Under the pieces are notes generated by a model. The model did not search any database. It was not told the DNA's origin and saw nothing but the letters and a program-made list of their open reading frames with translations. Position numbers and translations under genes: made by a program. Positions 55,081 through 64,000 of a stretch of DNA of 64,000 bases are shown in pieces (position 1 is the first letter of the stretch; each line of letters begins with the position of its first letter). Origin of the DNA: Nemertoderma westbladi (lineage: Eukaryota > Xenacoelomorpha > Nemertodermatida > Nemertodermatidae); NCBI GenBank assembly GCA_032718475.1, contig JAUCBJ010006885.1:1-64000 (forward strand). Reading direction: 5' to 3'.

Positions 55081-58000
55081 ACAGTCCTCATCAGACGTAC
55101 AGTGCAATCCTGGAAAGTTAATGAGTTAGGCGCCATACTGTAGATACAGTCCTCATCAGACGTACAGTGCAATCCTGGAAAGTTAATGAGTTAGGCGCCA
55201 TACTGTAGATACAGTCCTCATCAAACGTACAGTGCAATACTGGAAAGTTAATGAGTTAGGCGCCATATTGTAGATACAGTCCTCATCAGACGTACAGTGC
55301 AATCCTGGAAAGTTAATGAGTTAGGCGCCATACTGTAGATACAGTCCTCATCAGACGTACAGTGCAATCCTGGAAAGTTAATGAGTTAGGCGCCATACTG
55401 TAGATACAGTCCTCATCAGACGTACAGTGCAATCCTGGAAAGTTAATGAGTTTGGCGCCATACTGTAGATACAGTCCTCATCAGACGTACAGTGCAATCC
55501 TGGAAAGTTAATGAGTTAGGCGCCATACTGTAGATACAGTCCTCATCAGACGTACAGTGCAATCCTGGAAAGTTAATCAGTTAGGCGCCATACTGTAGAT
55601 ACAGTCCTCATCAGACGTACAGTGCAATCCTGGAAAGTTAATGAGTTAGGCGCCATACTGTAGATACAGTCCTCATCAGACGTACAGTGCAATCCTGGAA
55701 AGTTAATGAGTTAGGCGCCATACTGTAGATACAGTCCTCATCAGACGTACAGTGCAATCCTGGAAAGTTAATGAGTTAGGCGCCATACTGTAGATACAGT
55801 CCTCATCAGACGTACAGTGCAATCCTGGAAAGTTAATGAGTTAGGCGCCATACTGTAGATACAGTCCTCATCAGACGTACAGTGCAATCCTGGAAAGTTA
55901 ATGAGTTAGGCGCCATACTGTAGATACAGTCCTCATCAGACGTACAGTGCAATCCTGGAAAGTTACAGTAATGAGTTAGGCGCCATACTGTAGATACAGT
56001 CCTCATCAGACGTACAGTGCAATCCTGGAAAGTTAATGAGTTAGGCGCCATACTGTAGATACAGTCCTCATCAGACGTACAGTGCAATCCTGGAAAGTTA
56101 ATGAGTTAGGCGCCATACTGTAGATACAGTCCTCATCAGACGTACAGTGCAATCCTGGAAAGTTACAGTAATGAGTTAGGCGCCATAATGTAGATACAGT
56201 CCTCATCAGACGTACAGTGCAATCCTGGAAAGTTAATGAGTTAGGCGCCATACTGTAGATACAGTCCTCATCAGACGTACAGTGCAATCCTGGAAAGTTA
56301 ATGAGTTAGGCGCCATACTGTAGATACAGTCCTCATCAGACGTACAGTGCAATCCTGGAAAGTTAATGAGTTAGGCGCCATACTGTAGATACAGTCCTCA
56401 TCAGACGTACAGTGCAATCCTGGAAAGTTCGTAATGAGTTAGGCGCCATACTGTAGATACAGTCCTCATCAGACGTACAGTGCAATCCTGGAAAGTTAAT
56501 GAGTTAGGCGCCATACTGTAGATACAGTCCTCATCAGACGTACAGTGCAATCCTGGAAAGTTAATGAGTTAGGCGCCATACTGTAGATACAGTCCTCATC
56601 AGACGTACAGTGCAATCCTGGAAAGTCTAATGAGTTAGGCGCCATAATGTAGATACAGTCCTCATCAGACGTACAGTGCAATCCTGGAAAGTTAATGAGT
56701 TAGGCGCCATACTGTAGATACAGTCCTCATCAGACGTACAGTGCAATCCTGGAAAGTTAATGAGTTAGGCGCCATACTGTAGATACAGTCCTCATCAGAC
56801 GTACAGTGCAATCCTGGAAAGTTAATGAGTTAGGCGCCATACTGTAGATACAGTCCTCATCAGACGTACAGTGCAATCCTGGAAAGTTAATGAGTTAGGC
56901 GCCATACTGTAGATACAGTCCTCATCAGACGTACAGTGCAATCCTGGAAAGTTAATGAGTTAGGCGCCATACTGTAGATACAGTCCTCATCAGACGTACA
57001 GTGCAATCCTGGAAAGTTAATGAGTTAGGCGCCATACTGTAGATACAGTCCTCATCAGACGTACAGTGCAATCCTGGAAAGTTAATGAGTTAGGCGCCAT
57101 ACTGTAGATACAGTCCTCATCAGACGTACAGTGCAATCCTGGAAAGTTAATGAGTTAGGCGCCATACTGTAGATACAGTCCTCATCAGACGTACAGTGCA
57201 ATCCTGGAAAGTTAATGAGTTAGGCGCCATACTGTAGATACAGTCCTCATCAGACGTACAGTGCAATCCTGGAAAGTTAATGAGTTAGGCGCCATACTGT
57301 AGATACAGTCCTCATCAGACGTACAGTGCAATCCTGGAAAGTTAATGAGTTAGGCGCCATACTGTAGATACAGTCCTCATCAGACGTACAGTGCAATCCT
57401 GGAAAGTTACAGTAATGAGTTAGGCGCCATAATGTAGATACAGTCCTCATCAGACGTACAGTGCAATCCTGGAAAGTTAATGAGTTAGGCGCCATACTGT
57501 AGATACAGTCCTCATCAGACGTACAGTGCAATCCTGGAAAGTTACAGTAATGAGTTAGGCGCCATAATGTAGATACAGTCCTCATCAGACGTACAGTGCA
57601 ATCCTGGAAAGTTAATGAGTTAGGCGCCATACTGTAGATACAGTCCTCATCAGACGTACAGTGCAATCCTGGAAAGTTACAGTAATGAGTTAGGCGCCAT
57701 AATGTAGATACAGTCCTCATCAGACGTACAGTGCAATCCTGTAAATTTAATGAGTTAGGCGCCATACTGTAGATACAGTCCTCATCAGACGTACAGTGCA
57801 ATCCTGGAAAGTTAATGAGTTAGGCGCCATACTGTAGATACAGTCCTCATCAGACGTACAGTGCAATCCTGGAAAGTTAATCAGTTAGGCGCCATACTGT
57901 AGATACAGTCCTCATCAGACGTACAGTGCAATCCTGGAAAGTTAATGAGTTAGGCGCCATACTGTAGATACAGTCCTCATCAGACGTACAGTGCAATCCT

Positions 58001-59023
58001 GGAAAGTTAATGAGTTAGGCGCCATACTGTAGATACAGTCCTCATCAGACGTACAGTGCAATCCTGGAAAGTTAATGAGTTAGGCGCCATACTGTAGATA
58101 CAGTCCTCATCAGACGTACAGTGCAATCCTGGAAAGTTAATCAGTTAGGCGCCATACTGTAGATACAGTCCTCATCAGACGTACAGTGCAATCCTGGAAA
58201 GTTAATGAGTTAGGCGCCATACTGTAGATACAGTCCTCATCAGACGTACAGTGCAATCCTGGAAAGTTAATGAGTTAGGCGCCGTACTGTAGATACAGTC
58301 CTCATCAGACGTACAGTGCAATCCTGGAAAGTTAATGAGTTAGGCGCCATACTGTAGATACAGTCCTCATCAGACGTACAGTGCAATCCTGGAAAGTTAA
58401 TGAGTTAGGCGCCATACTGTAGATACAGTCCTCATCAGACGTACAGTGCAATCCTGGAAAGTTAATGAGTTAGGCGCCATACTGTAGATACAGTCCTCAT
58501 CAGACGTACAGTGCAATCCTGGAAAGTTACAGTAATGAGTTAGGCGCCATAATGTAGATACAGTCCTCATCAGACGTACAGTGCAATCCTGTAAAGTTAA
58601 TGAGTTAGGCGCCATACTGTAGATACAGTCCTCATCAGACGTACAGTGCAATCCTGGAAAGTTACAGTAATGAGTTAGGCGCCATAATGTAGATACAGTC
58701 CTCATCAGACGTACTGTGCAATCCTGTAAAGTTAATGAGTTAGGCGCCATACTGTAGATACAGTCCTCATCAGACGTACAGTGCAATCCTGGAAAGTTAC
58801 AGTAATGAGTTAGGCGCCATACTGTAGATACAGTCCTCATCAGACGTACAGTTCAATCCTGGAAAGTTAATGAGTTAGGCGCCATACTGTAGATACAGTC
58901 CTCATCAGACGTACAGTGCAATCCTGGAAAGTTACAGTAATGAGTTAGGCGCCATAATGTAGATACAGTCCTCATCAGACGTACAGTGCATTAGAATCCT
59001 GGTAAGTTAACGAGTTAAACGCC
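55081..59023. repeat. 65 bp satellite array
   Basis: About 60 copies of a 65 bp unit (CCTCATCAGACGTACAGTGC, AATCCTGGAAAGTTAATGAG, TTAGGCGCCATACTGTAGAT, ACAGT). A 70 bp variant carries an extra ACAGT in 'gttacagtaatg' and usually ATAATG for ATACTG. At 57406, 57541 and 57676 it alternates with the 65 bp form, giving a 135 bp dimeric higher-order repeat. The same dimer recurs near 58526-58935. Confidence 0.96.
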
Positions 59024-59923
59024 ATTGCCTTATGAAGCACGATAAATTTCACTAAACCTACTACACACACAGTATTTTGATAACAGTACAGTGTCAATAG
59101 CAGCATACCTACCAGAGTGAAAGGGGTCAGCTTCAGTTTACTTTGAGTTTACAGCACCGCGGATGTACTACTGAGATGCAGTAGTTGTGGTTGCGGCGGG
59201 CGGGTGGGGGTGGAGGGTTACAAGGAATCATTGGCGCGCCACGTTCCCGAAAGTGGGGGGGGGGGGGGGATAAAATAATTTTAGGTGAATAACACCCCCC
59301 CCCCCCCCCCCCCCTCCAAAAAAGTTTTACAAATCTTAATGTTATTTTCATGATTATTTTATTTTTTTTATTCTAAAAAATATACGAAATTTAGGGGATA
59401 TGGGAATACACATGGTTGACTAATATTCATATTGCCAGTGCAAAAACAGTTCACGGGATTTACTACCCGATTAGAGTTTATTAAGATTATTTGACTTTTA
59501 AATTGAATATAAAAAGTGTAAAAAGTGCCGGTGACATATGACATGGTGCGCCCCCCCCCCCCCCCTCCCCGACCTGAAAAGGATTCCAGGACGAAGGTCC
59601 GAATGGGACGGAGGTCCGAATAGGACGAAGGTCAGAAACACATGTGACGAATGTCCGAAACAACAGGACAAAGGCCCGTCACACCACATTCTAAGCTAAT
59701 ATTTACATGGGGGGGGGGGGCTCTAAATTTGTACGTTAGGTACATTGCAAATCAAATTATGGCCGGGATTGTCCATATAGTTATTGAACTCGTCGTTATA
59801 TTATTTAATGCATTTAGTTTTTATTGCATATTAAAGTGTTTAACCAATTTATGTATGATAATACAAAAATAATAAATAAAGAACAAAGAATAAATAATTA
59901 AAGAATACAATTTGTTATTTAAC
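59024..59923. other. Intergenic with homopolymer tracts and a GGACGAAGGTCCGAA cluster
   Basis: It contains G15 (59255-59269), C20 (59295-59314), C15 (59551-59565) and G12 (59709-59720). At 59580-59690 a degenerate ~17 bp motif (GGACGAAGGTCCGAAT) repeats five to six times. An inverted copy of this motif occurs at 61444-61482. No gene was recognised. Confidence 0.55.
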
Positions 59924-60545
59924 TACTACTACTAGTACTACTAGGATCGGCATGCTGCATTGCAGCTGCATTTTTAAGAATGCTGTGCCGGCTTATCGAC
60001 AAAATTGCACCGCCACAACTCCCTATTACCCATGACATTTGCTAGATCATCCGCATCTTCAAGGCCAGTGTCCTTTAAGATGCGTCTCAAGAAAGTCATG
60101 GGCTGTCCACCATGCTTATGCACTCCATGAGGCTGCCAAAGTACAAGATTATGCACTGGCTGGTCTTCACGGCGAAGGCAATGTCCTGCAAAGCGGAGGC
60201 GATTTTGTTCTAGTGTCAAGCTTGGGGGAACCAATGAGACACCTCCAATGTTATATAGTGTCTGGTTGGAGATGTGTGCATTGAACCTGACACAATGAAC
60301 CCGGCGTAGCATTCTTGTGAATGTGCCATCCAGAGATTTGGTGTCCTCAGCAGTTAGAGCCCAGCATGGACTCCCATAGAGGAGTACTGGAACTACTGCT
60401 GCTCTAAATAACCGGACCTTAAGTTTCCGATTAATTCTCGGTGACTTCCAAATCCTGGAAAGCCTATTCAAGGCTGCCCATGCCTTTCCCTTACGTATTC
60501 GAAGGTCCTCACCTGACTTCCGGATGATGACTGATAACTTCTCGG
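59924..60545 (-). mobile_element. RTE-type LINE fragment (copy 4)
   Basis: It matches the 3' ~600 bp of the intact element with one open frame (59974 to about 60525) encoding the ORF2 C terminus from IRKSGEDLRIRKGKAW to DKPAQHS. It is 5' truncated at the 'cttccggat' position, followed by about 20 bp of unmatched filler. TGTTATTTAAC duplications (59913-59923 and 60546-60556) flank it. The frame is intact but lacks endonuclease and reverse transcriptase. Confidence 0.88.
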
Positions 60546-60590
60546 TGTTATTTAACAATTATTATTAATATTATTAATAATAATTATATT

Positions 60591-60868
60591 AATCGCCTCC
60601 GCTTTGCAGGACATTGCTTTCGCCGTGAGGACCAGCCAGTGCATAATCTTGTACTTTGGCAGCCTCATGGAGTGAATAAGCATGGTGGACAGTCCATGAC
60701 TTTCTTGAGACGCATCTTAAAGGACACTGGCCTTAAAGATGTGGATGATCTAGCAAATGTCATGGGTGATAGGGAGTTGTGGCGGTGCAATTTTGTTGAC
60801 AAGCCGGCACAGCATTCCTAAAAATGCAGCTGCAATGCAGCATGCCGATCCTAGTAGTAGTAGTAGTG
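60591..60868 (+). mobile_element. RTE-type LINE fragment, opposite orientation (copy 5)
   Basis: The last ~280 bp of the same LINE in plus orientation, with the open frame ending DKPAQHS (stop near 60821) and a terminal TAGTAGTAGTAG tail. A 22 bp target duplication beginning TATTTAACAATTATT is found at 60549-60570 and 60869-60890. About 20 bp of AT filler lies between the left duplication and the LINE sequence. Confidence 0.87.
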
Positions 60869-61613
60869 TATTTAACAATTATTATTAATACAGGTGAATA
60901 AATAAATAAAAAAATAAATACATTTTACATTATTATATGACAAGAATAAGCACTGCAAATAACGTAGGCCTACATATTTCTGATTTATAAGGGGGGTGGG
61001 TGGGAGGGTTTTTGGGTGAAAAATTGGCAAAATTGGTGTTCGTAATATATGGAAGGTCCCCTAACGTTAAGCTATAATAGTCCGGGTCGTAATTGTCCGT
61101 AGGCCGACTCCATTAAATTTATTACCAACGTCAGAAGATAGAATAAGCTAAATATTTGACGCTGTTTTAGATATAACTGTTTATCTGGAGAAAGTACATT
61201 GATAAATTGATTTAAACATAGAATCTCGCAAGTTGCTTTGCACCTCATTAATACAGTGTCCCATACAGTTTAGGCTATGCTTGGTCTTGTTTGAATGATA
61301 CAGTAGCTTATCCAAGCAGCGTTTTTAAATTTAAATTACATGTAGCTCAGAATTAATTTGTTAATACGTTTGCCAATATGAGAGTTTCATAAATCATGTT
61401 CGTTACAATTCACATGACGGTGTGAGAAAGATTTCTACATTATTTCGGACCTTCGTCCTGGTTATTCGGACCTTCGTCATGGCATGATAAACAACTAATG
61501 TTTGTTGCCACTGGCCCATACAAACGTTGTCCTCTATAAAAGTAGAGTTCTTGGCCCACTGCAATTGATAGATACTGTTGATAGACTCAGTCTAAATGCT
61601 TGATGTAATAAAC
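60869..61613. other. Intergenic; TATA-like motif and inverted GGACGAAGG copy
   Basis: Mostly AT-rich unique DNA. ATTCGGACCTTCGTCCTGG-like sequence at 61444-61482 is the inverted counterpart of the 59580-59690 cluster. TATAAAAG at 61535-61542 lies about 75 bp before the 22 bp array and could be a promoter element of the LINE that follows. Confidence 0.4.
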
Positions 61614-62210
61614 ACCGCAGACTCAGTACAGTACTGCGGACGACTCAGTACAGTACCGCGGACGACTCAGTACAGTACCGTGGACGACTCAGTACAGTAC
61701 CGCGGACGACTCAGTACAGTACCGCGGACGACTCAATACAGTACCGCGGATGACTCAGTACAGTACCGCAGACGACTCAGTACAGTACCGCGGACGACTC
61801 AGTACAGTACCGCGGACGACTCAGTACAGTACCGTGGACGACTCAGTGCAGTACCGCGGACGACTCAGTACAGTACCGCGGACGACTCAGTACAGTACCA
61901 CGGACGACTAGTACAGTACCGCGGACGACTCAGTACAGTACCACGGACGACTCAGTACAGTACCGCGGATGACTCAGTACAGTACTGCGGACGACTCAGT
62001 ACAGTACCGCGGACGACTCAGTACAGTACCACGGACGACTCAGTACAGTACCGCAGACGACTCAGTACAGTACCGCGGACGACTCAGTACAGTACCGCAG
62101 ACGACTCAGTACAGTACCGCAGACTCAGTACAGTACCGCAGACTCAGTACAGTACCGCAGACTCAGTACATTACCGCAGGCTCAGTACAGTACCGCAGAC
62201 TCAGTACAGT
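61614..62210. repeat. 22 bp minisatellite array
   Basis: About 27 copies of GCGGACGACTCAGTACAGTACC (22 bp), shortening to a 19 bp form lacking 'gac' (gcagactcagtacagtacc) at both edges (61614-61635 and from about 62105). It lies immediately 5' of the LINE sequence at 62215-64000. Confidence 0.95.
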
Positions 62211-62281
62211 GTTAGAATATTATCGTCATATCTACTAGGATGGTTTTCTCCGGCGAAATCAACGATAGTTGACACACCTTA

Positions 62282-63167
62282 GCGACGTCGAGCTTACTAC
62301 AAAACTCAACTCTGCTAACAAGGTGGATCTGCAACGACTTGTCCGAGAGGCCCTGTCCAAACTAAGCAACATCGAAACCGCGATATCCCTCAGCGCATAG
62401 TCTCAACAATTACAAAGGAACTGCTACCGATTAAAGAATCGATTTCAAAATCAGTGCAATCACTCAACAAATCTGTCTCTACCCGATCCATCAATGTCAC
62501 GCTAGCAACCCAGCAGCAGCACCAAGGATTACATCCACAATCGACGTCGACCCAATATGCGCCAAGTCATAATATCGCAACTCCACCTCATCTGGTACTG
62601 TTCAACCACCCAGTACATCCCTCCAATGTTTTACCCGACAGAGAGCCCGGGGCTGCCATCCCTGCCAGATGGACACTGTGCCGCGCTCCAACCATCATCC
62701 GTGGAACCCGTCTGACCTCAACCCTACACGCCGCAACTGCACCACAACGACCACCTCGAACACAAATGGCTCACATCCATATCGGTCCACTTTATCCCGT
62801 TTTCACATCCGCCGACATTCGAAAATATCTCAGCGACGAAGGCTTACATTTTGACAACATACTAACTTCCCCACCACGCCCCGATTCACCCTACCAGTCG
62901 TTTCACATCATGTGCAGCCAAGATCACAGATCAGAAACTATACACTCAATGCAGCCAAACGTTTATCTCTGGGTCTACAACCAAAGTCAATGTACAGCAG
63001 TTTTGGTACCAGACCACGTGACTCTTCCTAGCAGCCACCAACCCCACATGGAAGCGACAACCAGCCATCCGCAGCGTATCCTATTACCAACTCTACTGCA
63101 CCCGTGGTGGACAGAGTCGATTGACTCACAAAACTCGACAAAAACAGCCCCTTTAAGCATATGCTAA
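62282..63167 (+). pseudogene. LINE ORF1-like region (frameshifted)
   Basis: The first part (to a stop near 62400) encodes a heptad-like helix (KVDLQRLVREALSKLSNIE). A shifted frame continues with TITKELLPIKESISKSVQSL and then 62454-63167. That frame is Pro/His/Gln-rich, with a central block (THIHIGPLYPVF-like, DIRKYLSDEGL, SFHIMCSQD, YLWVYN) reminiscent of the RNA-binding ORF1 proteins of LINEs. The RNA-binding role is inferred from position and coiled coil, not from a recognised domain. Confidence 0.6.
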
Positions 63168-63914
63168 TCTTCAATGTACGCAGTTTACTTAACCATTATA
63201 AACGAATATTGTTCTCAAACTGTATATCCACCCTTCAGTACGATATCATTAGCTTAACTGAAACCTGGCTCGTAAACCACATCCCTGACGGAGAGCTCCA
63301 CCTCCCAGCATACTCCCTCTACCCTGAAACTGGTGGGCAATCCAGTCATGGCGGCGTTCTTTTATCTGTCCACACTTCTATCGCACACAAAGAAATCGAC
63401 CTGGCAACTCTAGACCCAACTATTCCTCTATGTGCTGCAGTAGCTGTTTCCATAACAGGCGTTTACACAAACATTATAATCGCTACCATGTACTGTACAA
63501 CCCACCTGACAAGAGTAATTACCATTGGTCCACCCTAGAATTCTCCAGGCTAATCACTGCTTTACAGCAAGCAAAAGTCGACAACAATAGTTATTATATA
63601 TTTATTACCAGCAACATAAATCTCCACACTGCCAACTGGTCCACTCTAACCTCCTCTGACACATATGAACAGTGCTTAATTGATATTATTAATAGAGCCA
63701 ACCTCACTCAAACTATTGATTTTCCAACACGTGGCTCTAATATTTTGGACTTACTTGTATGTTCTTCTACAACAACTACTGTATAGTCTCCACCAAATCC
63801 AACAACAGAATGGTACCTCTTTTCACCAGAAACAGCACCTTTCTATCCGATCACCGCCCTGTCAAGGTTACCCTAGACCTAAATTTAAGCTAAACAGCCA
63901 GTGCAAAACACCCT
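63125..63914 (+). pseudogene. LINE endonuclease domain (frameshifted)
   Basis: The frame opens at about 63125, before its first Met, and reads NVRSLLNHY (catalytic Asn), DIISLTETWL (catalytic Glu), GGVLLSVHTSIA and IIATMY. Near 63495 the frame shifts to PDKSNYHW ... FITSNINLHTANW, where SNIN stands for the usual GDxN, so a catalytic Asp is lost. It continues with IDFPTRGSNILDLLV. After a stop at about 63786 a third frame carries the catalytic LSDHRPVKV. The order is complete but the gene is inactive. Confidence 0.82.
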
Positions 63915-64000
63915 GACTGCCTAAGTTATTCACGGGTGGATTTCACCAAGCTTGGTAGAACTATTCTAGAACATCCTTTTCAAACCCCCCAACCTACAGC

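Larger units (their letters stand above)
62215..64000 (+). mobile_element. CR1/Jockey-type LINE, 5' part (runs off window)
   Basis: An ORF1-like region is followed by an apurinic-type endonuclease in a different frame. Reverse transcriptase would lie beyond 64000. Several frameshifts show it is decayed. The 22 bp array and a TATA-like box directly upstream could belong to its 5' UTR. It is not related to the RTE element at 34771-38537: the endonuclease motifs fit the CR1/Jockey type (TETWL, DGELHLPAY, HGGVLL). Confidence 0.8.

Noticed and set aside
55833-58840. Minus-strand frames with MHCTSDEDCIYSMAPNSL repeats
   Set aside because: By-product of the 65 bp satellite, broken wherever unit length changes.
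1-64000. tRNA, rRNA or snRNA genes
   Set aside because: Looked for tRNA B-box-like GGTTCRANYCC motifs and rRNA-like blocks by eye; none convincing. A covariance-model scan would be needed to exclude small RNAs.

Overview
The window is eukaryotic nuclear DNA, most likely from a marine invertebrate animal. It holds an animal class A GPCR, a PPWD1 orthologue and four metazoan transposon classes: a P element, a BEL/Pao LTR retrotransposon, RTE-type and CR1/Jockey-type LINEs, and Tc1/mariner relatives. There are no bacterial operons or ribosome-binding sites. The phylum cannot be fixed from sequence alone.

Genes are few. PPWD1 (10183-12006, minus) is a spliceosome-associated WD40/cyclophilin protein in one uninterrupted reading frame. 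An aminergic-type GPCR (43306-44424, plus) also has a single coding exon, with a predicted TATA box and a short 5'UTR intron. The other long intact frames belong to mobile elements: a P-element transposase (2297-4876) and an RTE ORF2 (34818-38135). The remaining coding traces are decayed: BEL/Pao pol on both sides of the P element, a Tc3-like transposase (13330-14215), four truncated RTE copies, and the 5' half of a CR1/Jockey-type LINE running off the right edge.

Tandem repeats dominate, covering roughly 45% of the window in at least ten families. These are 47 bp (6.8-8.9 kb), 37 bp (9.1-9.9 kb), 42 bp (two blocks, 14.3-17.0 kb), the hexamer GGATAC (18.0-19.2 kb), an unrelated pyrimidine-rich 37 bp array of 11 kb (19.4-30.5 kb), 26 bp (30.8-31.0 kb), 78 bp (32.6-42.6 kb, split by the RTE element), 40 bp (47.1-48.7 kb), 65 bp (55.1-59.0 kb) and 22 bp (61.6-62.2 kb). 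They create many long stop-free frames that should not be read as genes.

The transposon history can be partly read. A complete 3.5 kb P element with ~89 bp terminal inverted repeats sits inside the BEL/Pao pol remnant and is flanked by a perfect 8 bp target duplication. A 2.2 kb foldback element (17020-19242) carries the hexamer array in only one arm. Two Tc1/mariner-type non-autonomous elements lie in opposite orientation at 50-54 kb. Two truncated RTE copies are inserted head to head in overlapping target sites at 60 kb. A 133 bp polyadenylated retrocopy with a perfect hairpin sits inside the 78 bp satellite. None of these is a proven new system. The most unusual features are the foldback with one-armed hexamer expansion, the intact P element, and the 11 kb strand-asymmetric pyrimidine array.
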